Part shown: positions 1 to 9,340 of the stretch, in pieces
Layout: each line of letters begins with the position of its first letter
Position numbering within the stretch: the stretch's first letter is position 1
NCBI GenBank assembly: GCA_036936605.1
Contig: JAUPFV010000001.1
Coordinates: 213,883,138-213,947,137 of the forward strand
DNA from: Limnanthes douglasii subsp. nivea
Lineage: Eukaryota; Streptophyta; Magnoliopsida; Brassicales; Limnanthaceae
Direction of reading: 5' to 3'
Length of the DNA stretch: 64,000 nt
Notes under the pieces: generated by a model
The model's input: only the letters and a program-made list of their open reading frames with translations
Database searches by the model: none
Told to the model about the DNA's origin: nothing
Made by a program: the position numbers and the translations under genes

Positions 1-284
1 TGACACAAATTTGCAGGGAACACTGGCTATCAAGGAAGATTTGTCTGTCATTGTGGATAAGGTTTTTGAAACAATGATACCAGACACATACGTTGTCCTT
101 GTTCGTCTTTGCACCGTTAACACGTCCGACGTGAACCACTGGACGCTCCTGACTATAGATATAGAGAATGGGACTGCTAGTAGCTACAACCCACTGTTGT
201 CGTGGAGTAAACACATTCCAGATAAGACGAAAAACACAGCCGATGCTCGAGTATAAAATTAAATGCTACTAATATATTGAAAGT

Positions 285-420
285 GTTTGTGGCCATATCT
301 AGCAATCCCATAACAACGTATCTAGCAATGTGTTAATCGAGTTGGACCTAAGCTCTTGGTTTTTCTATCTAGCAATGTCGAATACTGTATCTAGCAATGA
401 CAGTAGTCATAAATAGCAAT
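285..420 (+). repeat. Dispersed TCTAGCAATG motifs in the Ulp1 intron
   Basis: Five near-copies of the core (T/A)TCTAGCAATG lie in about 130 bases, all on the plus strand, and stop where the LTR of element A begins. After that element the same intron resumes with AATCGCAATG. These belong to the M1-wide motif set. Confidence 0.7.
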
Positions 421-425
421 GACAT

Positions 426-744
426 TGATAAGTAGAATTCACCGATATAAATAACGAGGGTTTAATTGTGGATAAAAGATACTTGGTGTGATTATTAATG
501 TATTTAGGATCTTTCGAGGACCAATTTGTAAACAAGATACTTACTAAGGGGCCTCATTAATTATGTAAACAGCCCACTAAGGATTTTAGTGGGTCCACCT
601 TATTTTAGTATAAAAGGTGACCCACTTTCTTGGTAGGTGGGACATTGAATATTATTCTATTCCATTCTTTCTCTACACTTTCTCTCTCTAGTCATATCAG
701 GCACAAGATCCAAAATATTCTAGCAAACATTTATTGACTCATCA
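426..744 (+). repeat. Element A left LTR (319 bp)
   Basis: Begins TGATAAG and ends GACTCATCA just before the primer binding site. A TATA box (TATAAAAG, 609-616) lies in the expected U3 position, followed by a CT-rich stretch. It is alignable along its full length with the element E LTR at 55751-56076. Confidence 0.88.
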
Positions 745-745
745 T

Positions 746-762
746 TGGCGCCGTCTGTGGGA
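746..762 (+). other. Primer binding site of element A
   Basis: TGGCGCCGTCTGTGGGA follows the LTR after one base. It is identical to the site in element E, and this type of sequence is typical of Tat-lineage elements. It primes minus-strand cDNA synthesis from a tRNA 3' end. Confidence 0.8.
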
Positions 763-814
763 ACAAGTGATACCAAAAAGGAATCTTTTTTCTTTAAAAA
801 TCACGTTTTACGAG

Positions 815-2510
815 ATGAACAACGAAGCTGTGGTAGAGAGGGTTGGTAGAGAAGTGATCCGAGCCGTCTCGGTGTCAGAGGGCGAGGAAGCACCTGATCG
901 AGAGCACTACGACCGGGGTCGGGACAAACGGTCGACCCTAATAATGACCCGAAAACAGCTCCTTGAAGACATTGCCAGACTAAACGCAGAAAGGGAGCGG
1001 GCACTGGACGAGAAAAGGGTCCGGGACGGAAAAGGCAAGGAACCCCTCTTAGAGGACCGTGAGGAGGCCGACCGCAATGTTGGGCCGCGCATCGAAGCCC
1101 GACCTGTTAGGTATTATCGAGAGCCTCATCCCGAGGAAGGGCAAAATGGCAGAACTCAGCGGTACCCAGAGGATCATCGCGGCATATCAGTTGACTACAC
1201 CTCGGATGATTCATCGGGCATGGAGTATCGGCGACGGGAAAGGGTCCAGCGCACACAAAAGAATCGTTCCCGACGCCTCCGAGAACCCAGGACGGACTCC
1301 CCAAAATACAAGAAGGGTAGCACCGAGAAGCAAACCCCGGTGTCCTTTGAGAAGGAAGAAATGCCCGCCGCTAGCCGTGAAGAGCGGGCGGCGCTGCCTC
1401 TAGTGCCATGGAAACCGTCGAACAGCCAGAACCACGGTTACCGTACCAACAACCAGTTTATCAGCCCAGCAGATGAGGGACTCTACGGAGTTCAGACAGA
1501 AGGACTTGGAGGAGGAGCGTGCAGGTTCGGAGTCAATTGGAGGGCATCTCCATTGTCCGACGAGATATTAGCGGGACAGCTCCCGAAGCGATTTGACATT
1601 TCTAAGCTAGAAAAGTACGATGGGAAGAAAGACCCAGATAATCATTTGGAAGCCTTCAAAAACTTCATGCTGAGTTTCGACAACGATGACAAACTCCTAT
1701 GTAGAGCTTTCTCCATGACCTTCAGGGACCGGGCATCTAAATGGTACAACCGTTTACCGCAGGGCTGCATCCGAAACTTTGGGATGTTTTGGACAATGTT
1801 TAGGCAACATTTTATGGGAAGTAAAAGTTTCCGGGCCAACGAAGACACTATTATGAATTGTAGGCAGAAATTGGGGGAAAGCCTCAGAGAGTACACCAGA
1901 CGATTCATCGACGCGAAGAGCGACCTAGACCACTGCGAAGAGAATGTGGCCCTAACTACGTTTCGCTTGGGTTTGCTCCCAGGACCAATGAAGCAAGCAG
2001 TGACGAAGAAACAAGCGTTCACGTTTTCCGCACTTTTAGCTCAAATAGAAAAGCAGATATTGATCGAAGAGACCGAAGCATCTGAGTTGGCGGCACAAAT
2101 TCAGCAAAGTGCCCAAGCATCGGTAGTGATAAGGCAGGGCACTCGATCGGACTACGCTAGGGCAGTCCAACCGGTCAGCACGATACAGCCGACCCCGCCT
2201 GTATCAGCTAAGCCTTCGGTCCTAACAAGCCCAAAACCAAAGCAGACGAGTCAGATGACTTCACGACCCATGTCTAACAAATGGATGCGACCTGCATACT
2301 TTGCAGACCTTACGGAGTGTGTGTCGTCGATCTACGAGAAGACTAAGAAAAGCGGAATGTACCGAAGACCTTTCCCGATACCAACACCTTGGGAACAGAG
2401 GACAACCGCTATTGTCGCTATCACGAGGATGTTGGACATGATACTAAAGACTGCATTGCCTTGAAGATAGAAATACAGATGCTCATAGAGCACGGAAACC
2501 TCCTGGAGTA
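815..2510 (+). pseudogene. Element A gag (capsid/nucleocapsid), frameshifted
   Basis: Reading starts at ATG 815, matching the element E start. The N-terminal third is charged and Arg/Glu-rich. The central part is a Retrotrans_gag-type capsid domain, with LPKRFDISKLEKYDG, then KWYNRLPQGCIRNF and LRQGL-like helices. After about residue 520 a one-base loss near 2403 shifts the frame, and the CCHC-like box (CRYHEDVGHDTKDC) continues in another frame. The frame ends at TGA 2462-2464. Coding similarity stops at the internal deletion near 2511. The product would package element RNA in cytoplasmic particles; this copy is broken. Confidence 0.8.
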
Positions 2511-3635
2511 CTGTATAAGAAATCCTTCAGCCGCCCCCTGTTCCGATGCTTAGGGGTCCATGAGTCACAAATAATTGTGTCCGAGCTGTATGATGGTGAG
2601 GGTGCGGCACATTGCGGTTACAAAGCCTTAATCAGAAGGATTCTTCTCGCGGGGTTCTATTGGCCGACGATAACAGCAGATGCACGACTAATAGTCAAAA
2701 CCTGCGATACATGTCAACGATTCGCAAACGCGATAAACGTTCCCGCGACTCCTCTAGAGTCCATATCCGAAGGTCTACCCTTTGACCGATGGAGAATCGA
2801 CCTTGTCGGACCATTACCAATGGCGTCGGGTGGAAGACAGACGATCGTCGTGGCAGTAGACTATTTTTCCAAGTGGATCGAAGCTGAACCATTATCCGCC
2901 ACCAAGACTAAAGATATCATCAAATTTATATGGTCTAACATATGTTGTCGGTTCGGGGTACCACAGAGGTTAACTATGGATAACGGACCACAGTTCGACA
3001 GCGGGGAAATGAAAGCTTTCTGCACCGCTCATAAGATCAGGCAATGTTTCTCCGCTCCTTTCCATCCTCAAGCAAACGGGCAGGTCGAAGTCACCAACCG
3101 GACCATTTTGGACGGCCTCAGGAAAAACCTTGAAGGAAAGGCCGGAAAATGGCCCGACTACCTACAAGAGGTACCGTGGGCTTACCGAACCACCCCCCGG
3201 ACTGCTACCCAGGAATCACCTTATGCTTTGGTATACGGTATGGACGCGGTTACCCCTGCATAATCCATTTTTCCATCTTTCAGGGTCGGTACCTATGAGG
3301 AGGAAGCGAACGACGACAGCAGACGACTCGAGCTCGATCTCATAGAAGAGAAGCGCAATCGCGCCCAGTTGAACCATTTACACTATCAGACCCTGATGAG
3401 AAGTCGATACGCCTCTAAGGTACGCCGTCGGGAGTTTAAGGTCGGCGACAAGGTTTTGAGGCGTGTCTTTCTTCACACCAAAGACAAAAGCCTCGGCAAG
3501 CTCGCCTTAAATTGGGAAGGACCCTATGAAATCGTGGAAAAAATCAAGAGCGAGACATACCGCCTGCAAAACAGGCTCGGGCATCCTTTGAGGCTACCAT
3601 GGAATATTGAACATCTAAAATTTTATTTAGAATAG
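2511..3635 (+). pseudogene. Element A integrase with one internal stop
   Basis: This is a pol remnant joined to gag by the deletion. The zinc-binding region reads SELYDGEGAAHCGYK ... CDTCQ; element E has SELHDGEG, so the first zinc His appears changed to Tyr. The catalytic core is present: IDLVGPLP (Asp), MDNGPQFDS (Asp) and HPQANGQVEV (Glu). TAA at 3261-3263 replaces a Glu codon. The same frame then continues through the C-terminal basic domain (GDKVLRRVFLHTKDKS, WEGPYEIV) to the stop at 3633-3635. Integrase joins cDNA ends to the target with 5-bp staggered cuts, matching the GACAT duplication. Confidence 0.85.
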
Positions 3636-3860
3636 TGATAAAATATTTGTAATTTGTTTGACATGGTCTGTAAAAATTTATTGGTCGGGGATGCACTCTT
3701 TCCTACCTCGGTGGCGCGAGAAGGTTTTAACGAGGCATCATAAACACCCGATCACTTGATTATGATTAATCAAAATTTTCTTTTGCCTTCCAAATGTTGA
3801 AGTGCTACGAACTTGATCAGCTGACGAGCTGGTCAGTGTCTGTTCCCACTAATATTAATG
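3636..3860 (+). other. Element A post-integrase spacer with conserved stem-loop
   Basis: Non-coding. It contains CCTACCTCG (3702-3710) facing GCGCGAG (3714-3720), a short stem followed by GGTTTTAACGAGGC. The same block lies just after integrase in element E (62039-62061), and a diverged version lies in B (28365-28386) and C (43754-43775). Confidence 0.55.
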
Positions 3861-4437
3861 GATCTACATGTTTAATTTTCCCGACGCTTTGGGAAAAGTT
3901 TCAATGTTACATTGATCTACAGAACCTTAATGGGGTTTTCAGTTTTTACAACTGATCTACATGTCTAATTTTCCCGACCCTTTGGGAAAAGTTTCAATGT
4001 TACATTGATCTACAGAACCTTAATGGGTTTTTCAGTTTTTACAGCTGATCTACATGTCTAATTTTCCCGACCCTTTGGGAAAAGTTTCAATGTTACATTG
4101 ATCTACAGAACCTTAATGGGTTTATCAGTTTTTACAACTGATCTACATGTCTAATTTTCCCGACCCTTTGGGAAAAGTTTCAATGTTACATTGATCTACA
4201 GAACCTTAATGGGTTTTTCAGTTTTTACAACTGATCTACATGTCTAATTTTCCCGACCCTTTGGGAAAAGTTTCAATGTTACATTGATCTACAGAACCTT
4301 AATGGGTATTTGAGATTTTACAACTGATCTACATGTTTTCCCGACCCTTTGGGAAAAGTTTCAATGCTACATTGATCTGCAGAACCTTAATGAGTTTTTC
4401 AGTGTTTATAGCTGATCTACATGCTTAATTTTCCCAG
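3861..4437 (+). repeat. 93-bp tandem array in element A 3' region
   Basis: Units begin GATCTACATG at 3861, 3954, 4047, 4140 and 4233, then about 4325 and 4412 (slightly degenerate), giving about six and a half copies. Each unit contains the palindrome TTTCCCGACCCTTTGGGAAA and a second GATCTACAG half-repeat. Element E has a homologous 90-92-bp array at 62195-62540. Tandem repeats between pol and the 3' LTR are common in Tat/Ogre elements. Confidence 0.9.
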
Positions 4438-4494
4438 CCTTGTGCATAAGTGTCAATAATACATGTTTTTCTTTTTCCGATCCCATCAGGAATT

Positions 4495-6170
4495 TCACAA
4501 ATAACGCTTGCTAGGCACCTTGTTGCGTTTCGGGAGGTACAATTGATACCCAGGAGCGTCTGTTTTAGCAATAATGTCCTCCAGGCTGGGGGGTTCCCGC
4601 AGTTGCTCAATAGTCAGCACCTCCGACGAGCAACCCCAGAGGTTACTCTTGAGCAAGTTGGTGTCCTTGAAGGTCCGATGCATCCCCCGACCCCACTGCT
4701 TCTTCGAAAAATCCTTTAACACTTGGAAAGTGTCTTCAGCAGCTTTAGAGAAGTCCTTCTTTAGCCCTTGCAGGAACTCCTTCGACACTGCACGGAGGGT
4801 CGGTATTTAAAAAAAAAAAGGGGGGAGAGTACCGTCATGGACCCAGGACCGAAGCAGCTGCCTCTTATTCTCCTGGCTATAAAGAAGACCGTTCTCCCAG
4901 CAGCCGCTCAGGAACACAAACCGATGCTTCCAGCCCTTATCTCCCTCCAGAAAATCGTTAACTATCTTCCACTTGTTTCCCAAGGAAGAGTAGAAGAACG
5001 GGGACTTAGGAAGATCGTTAGCGATGTATTTGTCCATAGGCATAACCCGACCAGAAAGGCGTGAAGCCACTATGCATACCATTAAGGTATACCAAGCATT
5101 AGGCGTCAGCTGCGACAGGAAGATCTGGAGGGTGCGGAAGTAAAACGCAATCTCGGGATCTAAGGGGAAGCGAAGACCCCAATTGAATAGCTCGGTAAAC
5201 ACCACTATTTCCCGAGATCGGACGTGAACAGGAGTCTCCCCAGGGACCGGGAACCGGACCGTGACGCACTCAGGAATTCCCCAACGAATCAACAGCTCCT
5301 TGTACTTGGACTAGGGGAAGTAGAGGTACTTTCCTTCGTAGAGAGAGACGATGTCCTTCGAAGGAAGCCATCAGAAATAAGTGGTGGTGATTTCGGCCTC
5401 TACTTCTCCGGGCAGAGGATCGTCTGAAGAGTTAGCAGCGTTCCCGACCGCGGCAATGCTGACCTCCGCGGGAGCAATATCCACCTCCGATTCTTCCAAA
5501 TCGGGGTTCGGAGCTTGGTCAGAGCTTCGGGCGATAGCAGCGTTCGGATCCGATGATCGTACCCGAGAGCTTTAGGGTTCAGCAGTATTCCCAGAATGAG
5601 CCCGATGAGCCGCATCCAATTCCTCTGGCGTCAGCCGACGCTTAGGCAGACCTAAAAAAGTGACGGCAGTGTTAAGACCAGTCCGGTACCATCGAATTGA
5701 GGGATTAAGCTGAACCATTTCAAGATAATTACCTCCTGCGGGAGACGTAGGGGGACTGTTTTCGCCCATAGTCAAGAACTTAGTTTTATGAACGCGTCGG
5801 GGCGAAAATGGAGGCGACGGGACGGACGAGTTGACAGACGATGAGGTCGGATTCGCCGACCGAACTACAGGGGAACGAGAGGAGCTGCTGCTAGAAGAGA
5901 GGACAACAGTTTCTGGAGATAGGCTAATCTCGGGGGACAGAGAACCAGGCGGTTCGGGCAAAAGGAAGGATTCGACAGGGATCGGAGTAGCTAAAACGGG
6001 GTCGTGGGGCTGCGGGACGGGAGTAAATGGTTTGGAATTAGATCCCTAAATCAAGCAAGCGCGTCGGTACTCTTCGGCTCGGTCTCCGATGCTCGCCCAC
6101 TCTTTGAAACCGAACACAGGCTTTTTCTTTTTCTTGGTTGGTGGTTGCTTCGGGTGTCTGGGTTTCATAA
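4495..6170 (-). pseudogene. Element A antisense ORF (aORF), gypsy-type transposon domain, truncated
   Basis: Read on the minus strand from an ATG at 6168-6170. A Lys-rich N-terminus and Ser/Pro-rich linker (about 5960-5570) lead to a globular domain at 5292-4860 with FTELFNWGLRFPLDPE and LTPNAWYTLM. This resembles the Pfam 'putative gypsy type transposon' domain. Splice-like signals separate it from the next exon (4788-4495, SKEFLQGLKKDF ... SLEDIIAKT). At least two stops or frameshifts break it, and the C-terminal coiled coil and acidic tail seen in E, B and C are missing. It is convergent with gag-integrase. Function is unknown; antisense extra ORFs are a recognised Tat feature. Confidence 0.7.
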
Positions 6171-6186
6171 AACAAGCATTCCCTCT

Positions 6187-6457
6187 CTAGAAATGAGAAA
6201 GTGTAGAGAGAGAGAATGGAATAGAATAATATTCAATGTCCCACCTACCAAGAAAGTGGGTCACCTTTTATACTAAAATTAGGTGGACTCACTAAAATCC
6301 TAAGTGGGCTGTTTACATAATTAATGAGGCCCCTTAGTAAGTATCTTGTTTACAAATTGGTCCCCGAAAGATCCTAAATACATTAATAATCACACCAAGT
6401 ATCTTTTATCCACAATTAAACCCTCGTTATTTATATCGGCGAATTCTACCCTTATCA
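6187..6457 (-). repeat. Element A right LTR, inverted and truncated (about 271 bp)
   Basis: The reverse complement of 6187-6457 aligns with the first ~265 bases of the left LTR at high identity, including the TATA box (6265-6272, minus strand). The last ~50 bases of U5 are absent and the sequence passes straight into the aORF leader. The outer end is the U3 terminus, so both element ends are U3 ends. As placed, its promoter points into the aORF. Confidence 0.85.
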
Positions 6458-7014
6458 GACATAGCATTGTAAATCGCAATGTAACGCTGGATTTCTTTGA
6501 TTTTGCAGTTGGCCTATTGCATGAAGAAAGAATACATACCTCATGTAAAAGGTGGATACAAAATAAAGACAATGAGAAATATCTCATAGCAGGAGAAGGG
6601 GAGCCTTGACTACGGTGTTTTTTTTTGTAAGTATGCAAAAGACATCATTCAGAAAGGGTATGTTCTTCTGGAATATGGAAAGGAAATGCCCGCCGAAACA
6701 AGAGCTGAAATATTTAAGCATTTCCTAAATGATCGAAACACAAACATACAATGGTAGTATGTAATTCATTTTTTGGGAGCATGATGTATGATTCAGTTAG
6801 CAAAGGATGGGAATATTAGACAATTAATCCGAACTTATTAACAAAATTTTGTTTTACTACCAATTTTAATAGTATTTCTACCAAGGGAAATGTTTTCCTA
6901 AACTACCTTGGAAGATCCTTCTTTTGTTGTATGAATAAATTTCACATCACTATTACATCCTTCAATGTTGTATAAAGAAATTTCTATATTTCGTATCTAT
7001 TAGAGTAATACTCA

Positions 7015-7515
7015 AGTATCTAGCAATGTCTATATGCGAATATATCACACGTATATTAAAGTATCTAACAATGTTATATGTCGTATCTATCAGACTATTA
7101 TTCACGTATCTAGCAATGCCTATATATCGTATCTACCATTATCTTTAGGTATCTGGCAATACCTACATTTCGTATCTATCAGACTATTATTCACGTATCT
7201 ACCAATGTCTATATATCGTATCTATCAGACTAATACTCAAGTATCTAGCAATGCCTATATTTCGTATCTATCAGACTATTATTGACGTATCTAGCAATGT
7301 CTATATGTCGTATCTATCAAACTTATACTCAAGTATCTAACAATGCCTATATGTCGTATCCAGCAACTATATAGTGATGCATCTAGCAATATTTATATTT
7401 TGTATCTAGCAGACTTATACTAAAGTATCTATCAAAGTTGTTACCATGTGTCTAGTAATGGATATATGCTGTATATAGCAATATCAGTATAACGTATCTA
7501 GCAATGATATATAGT
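7015..7515 (+). repeat. Degenerate tandem array of CGTATCTAGCAATG units
   Basis: About fifteen near-copies occur at roughly 40-50-bp spacing. They alternate GTATCTAGCAATG-CCTATAT with CGTATCTATCAGACTATTAT, giving an approximate 90-bp higher-order unit. All are on the plus strand. The interval 6758-7014 before it is plain AT-rich 3' flank of the Ulp1 exon. Confidence 0.85.
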
Positions 7516-7842
7516 TGTGGTTTTAAATTTCAAATATTATATATCTATTATTATCTAATAAGCATAAATCGCAATAACATATTAATGATGGACCAACTAT
7601 ATTACTGGACTGATGTATAGGTTTATTGGTAGACGAGTAGATTAAATGAGATTAAAATGACTGTTAGCTACACCCATCACTGTTTAAAAGTAAATTTTTT
7701 AATCCTATTGGTTAGCTTGATAGTTTAAAAGACAAAGGTAGATGAGTTGAATCATTACATGCAGTAATTAGACGTGTAAAATTTAATTTCTGAAATTAAG
7801 TATAGTTGTTAGATGGGACATAGCCTTGGGCATTGCGTTTGG

Positions 7843-7850
7843 CTATAAGT
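7843..7850 (+). promoter_or_regulatory. Candidate TATA box for the acidic ORF
   Basis: CTATAAGT lies about 115 bases before the ATG at 7960, followed by a CA-rich leader (CACTTCTCTGCAAAG..) typical of plant 5' leaders. The rest of 7516-7930 is AT-rich with no other feature recognised. Confidence 0.4.
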
Positions 7851-7959
7851 AGGGGATGATAGTTTAGCCTATTCATCTCACACTTCTCTGCAAAGAAAAA
7901 CACCAACCAGAAAACCACCATCCAGTTTAGCCTACCTTGCAACAAAACAACTCTCGAAA

Positions 7960-8268
7960 ATGGCACCATCTTCACCAGCAACACCTATGTACTCGTCCGA
8001 CGACGGATGGTCTACGAACTACTATACAGACAACAAGGCCTACAAGAGAACTACCACATCAGAGTACTCGTCCGATGAGGAGGATAATTGGTCTATTTGG
8101 TCTTACGACCACGAAGACCCCTACGCTTCGTGGGACTCGTGGTCGCTTGACGACGGTTACGAGTCGGACAGTGAACAACTTCCAAAAAGGAAGAGACGTC
8201 AGGACAACTGGGACTCGGAGACGGGAGAGGAAGATGATTCTGAGGAAGCCGACGGCGAGAAGTCGTAG
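7960..8268 (+). CDS. Small acidic Ser/Asp/Glu-rich protein (102 aa) of unknown function
   Basis: ATG at 7960 follows a plausible TATA box and leader. The protein is rich in Ser, Asp, Trp and Tyr (YSSDDGW, EYSSDEEDNWSIWSYD, SWSLDDGYESDSE). A basic KRKRR patch resembles a nuclear localisation signal, and the tail is Glu-rich. It stops at 8266-8268. One frame over, an acidic run (EEVEEEEEKEEEGSEATDEED) continues to 8350, so the ancestral protein may have been about 130 residues with a later frameshift. It has no recognisable family. It sits inside M1 between the protease and the transposase, so it may be an accessory product of the element. A captured host gene fragment is the alternative. Confidence 0.45.
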   Translation: MAPSSPATPMYSSDDGWSTNYYTDNKAYKRTTTSEYSSDEEDNWSIWSYDHEDPYASWDSWSLDDGYESDSEQLPKRKRRQDNWDSETGEEDDSEEADGEKS

Positions 8269-8350
8269 GACGAAGAACGAAGAAGTTGAAGAAGAAGAAG
8301 AAAAAGAGGAGGAGGGATCTGAAGCGACAGATGAAGAGGATTCTAATTAG

Positions 8351-8995
8351 GTTTAAAGAAGTTCATGCAGTTTCTTTTCATTATGTTTTTTGTTGTTAAG
8401 TGTAATGTTTTTTTATGCTTTGATGGACTGATAACTTTAACCAACCCTCTGAACAGTTTCATTTTTTGAGAGGGTTGGTGTATTTGGAAGTTGTAATGCC
8501 TTGGCTGATATTATAAAATTGTTATGGTTTTATTAGTATTGGTGTTGTCTATGTTACTATGCATTTTGTTAAGATTTGAATGCTACACATTAACATTGAT
8601 AGTAAGAAGTTAAGTGGAGCAGTTGTAATGGCAGTTAGGATTCACAATCGCAATTTAGAGATAACTAATCTATCAAAACAATGTGAACCTTTCAATCGCA
8701 GACAAAAGTTGCTGTATCTAGCAGCGTTGGATATGGCTGATAAGCACTTCCATTTACTGGAATGTAAGTCTAACTTAACGCTTCAAATAAATCAATGTCA
8801 ATCACAACCACAAAACCACGTATCTAGCAAAATCGATTTCATATATCTATCTTCAATCTAGCAGGCTATATTAGTCGTGAATCACAACCACTAAGAAAAT
8901 CTGTGATGCAAGCTGAAATCTTACTTCGTAGGGTGGATCGTTACTATTTGAGATAGAACACAAAGGGAAGAATCTAAAGTCTTCTAACAAACTAA
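8351..8995 (+). other. Non-coding interval of M1 with scattered motifs
   Basis: The first 200 bases are T-rich and look like the 3' region of the acidic gene. From about 8640 on there are scattered M1 motifs (AATCGCAAT, GTATCTAGCA near 8716, 8820 and 8850). I see no convincing gene here. Confidence 0.5.
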
Positions 8996-9195
8996 ATATA
9001 TCTATCAGACGTATACTCAAGTATCTAGTAATGTTATATATTGTATCTATCAGACTATTATTCACGTATCTAGCAATGTCTATATATCGTATTAATCAGA
9101 CTTATACTCAAGTATCTAGTCAATGCCTATATTTCGTATCTATCAGACTATTAGATAACGAGTATCTAGCGTTGTAATCGTAGCCTATCTAGAAA
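8996..9195 (+). repeat. Second array of CTATCAGAC / CTAGCAATG units
   Basis: Contains about eight alternating TATCTATCAGAC and GTATCTAG(C/T)AATG units. They match the 7015-7515 array in order, spacing and strand. The array lies just beyond the 3' end of the minus-strand transposase. Confidence 0.8.
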
Positions 9196-9340
9196 TGTAG
9201 ACATTAATAATGATAAGAATCATTGAATCAAACAGACTTTGTACATATCAATCTTAACAATATCCAAAAATATAAGTCAACAGATAAGAAGTGCTTATCT
9301 ATCAAAATCCAAATGTTACTAAAAAATAACGAACATAAGT

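Larger units (their letters stand above)
426..6457 (+). mobile_element. Element A: internally deleted Tat-type Ty3/gypsy retrotransposon with inverted LTRs
   Basis: The element starts with TGATAAG at 426 and ends with its reverse complement (CTTATCA) at 6457. Exact 5-bp target duplications GACAT flank it at 421-425 and 6458-6462. Order: LTR, PBS, gag, integrase, a 93-bp tandem array, antisense aORF, then a partial LTR in inverted orientation. Protease, reverse transcriptase and RNase H are missing: the join near 2511 corresponds to about 57820 and 60850 in element E, a loss of roughly 3.0 kb. It is the same family as E. It sits in an intron of the M1 Ulp1 gene. The inverted right LTR is abnormal and is discussed as a finding. 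Confidence 0.88.
17..6757 (+). pseudogene. Ulp1-like (C48) cysteine protease, C-terminal exons, catalytic residues lost
   Basis: Two exons are visible: 17-250 (after a TTGCAG acceptor; donor GT at 251) and 6509-6757 (after TTTTGCAG). Both are phase 0, so they splice in frame. Exon 1 carries the HW of the Ulp1 catalytic His followed by a beta strand ending SYNPL, where family members have YDSL, so the catalytic Asp reads Asn. Exon 2 has QEKGSLDYGVFFCKYAKD where the family has DCGVF, so the catalytic Cys reads Tyr. Both losses are single G-to-A changes. An in-frame TAG lies just before the Gln. The family removes SUMO-like tags; this copy cannot be catalytic. The intron (251-6508) holds the M1 motif repeats and the whole of retrotransposon A. 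Upstream exons lie outside the window. Confidence 0.75.

Noticed and set aside
426..6457. Element A as two head-to-head elements
   Set aside because: Only one gag-integrase set, one aORF in the normal antisense position, and a single matching GACAT duplication at the outer ends.
6346..6609. 87-residue plus-strand frame across the end of element A
   Set aside because: It bridges the LTR border and the Ulp1 intron-exon, in a different frame from the Ulp1 exon; fortuitous.
7015..7515. Possible CRISPR-like array (regular short repeats with spacers)
   Set aside because: Repeats are degenerate, spacers are themselves repeated, and the context is a plant transposon; it is a tandem array.
8580..8861. 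93-residue plus-strand frame in M1
   Set aside because: Runs through motif repeats, with no domain or leader; probably chance.
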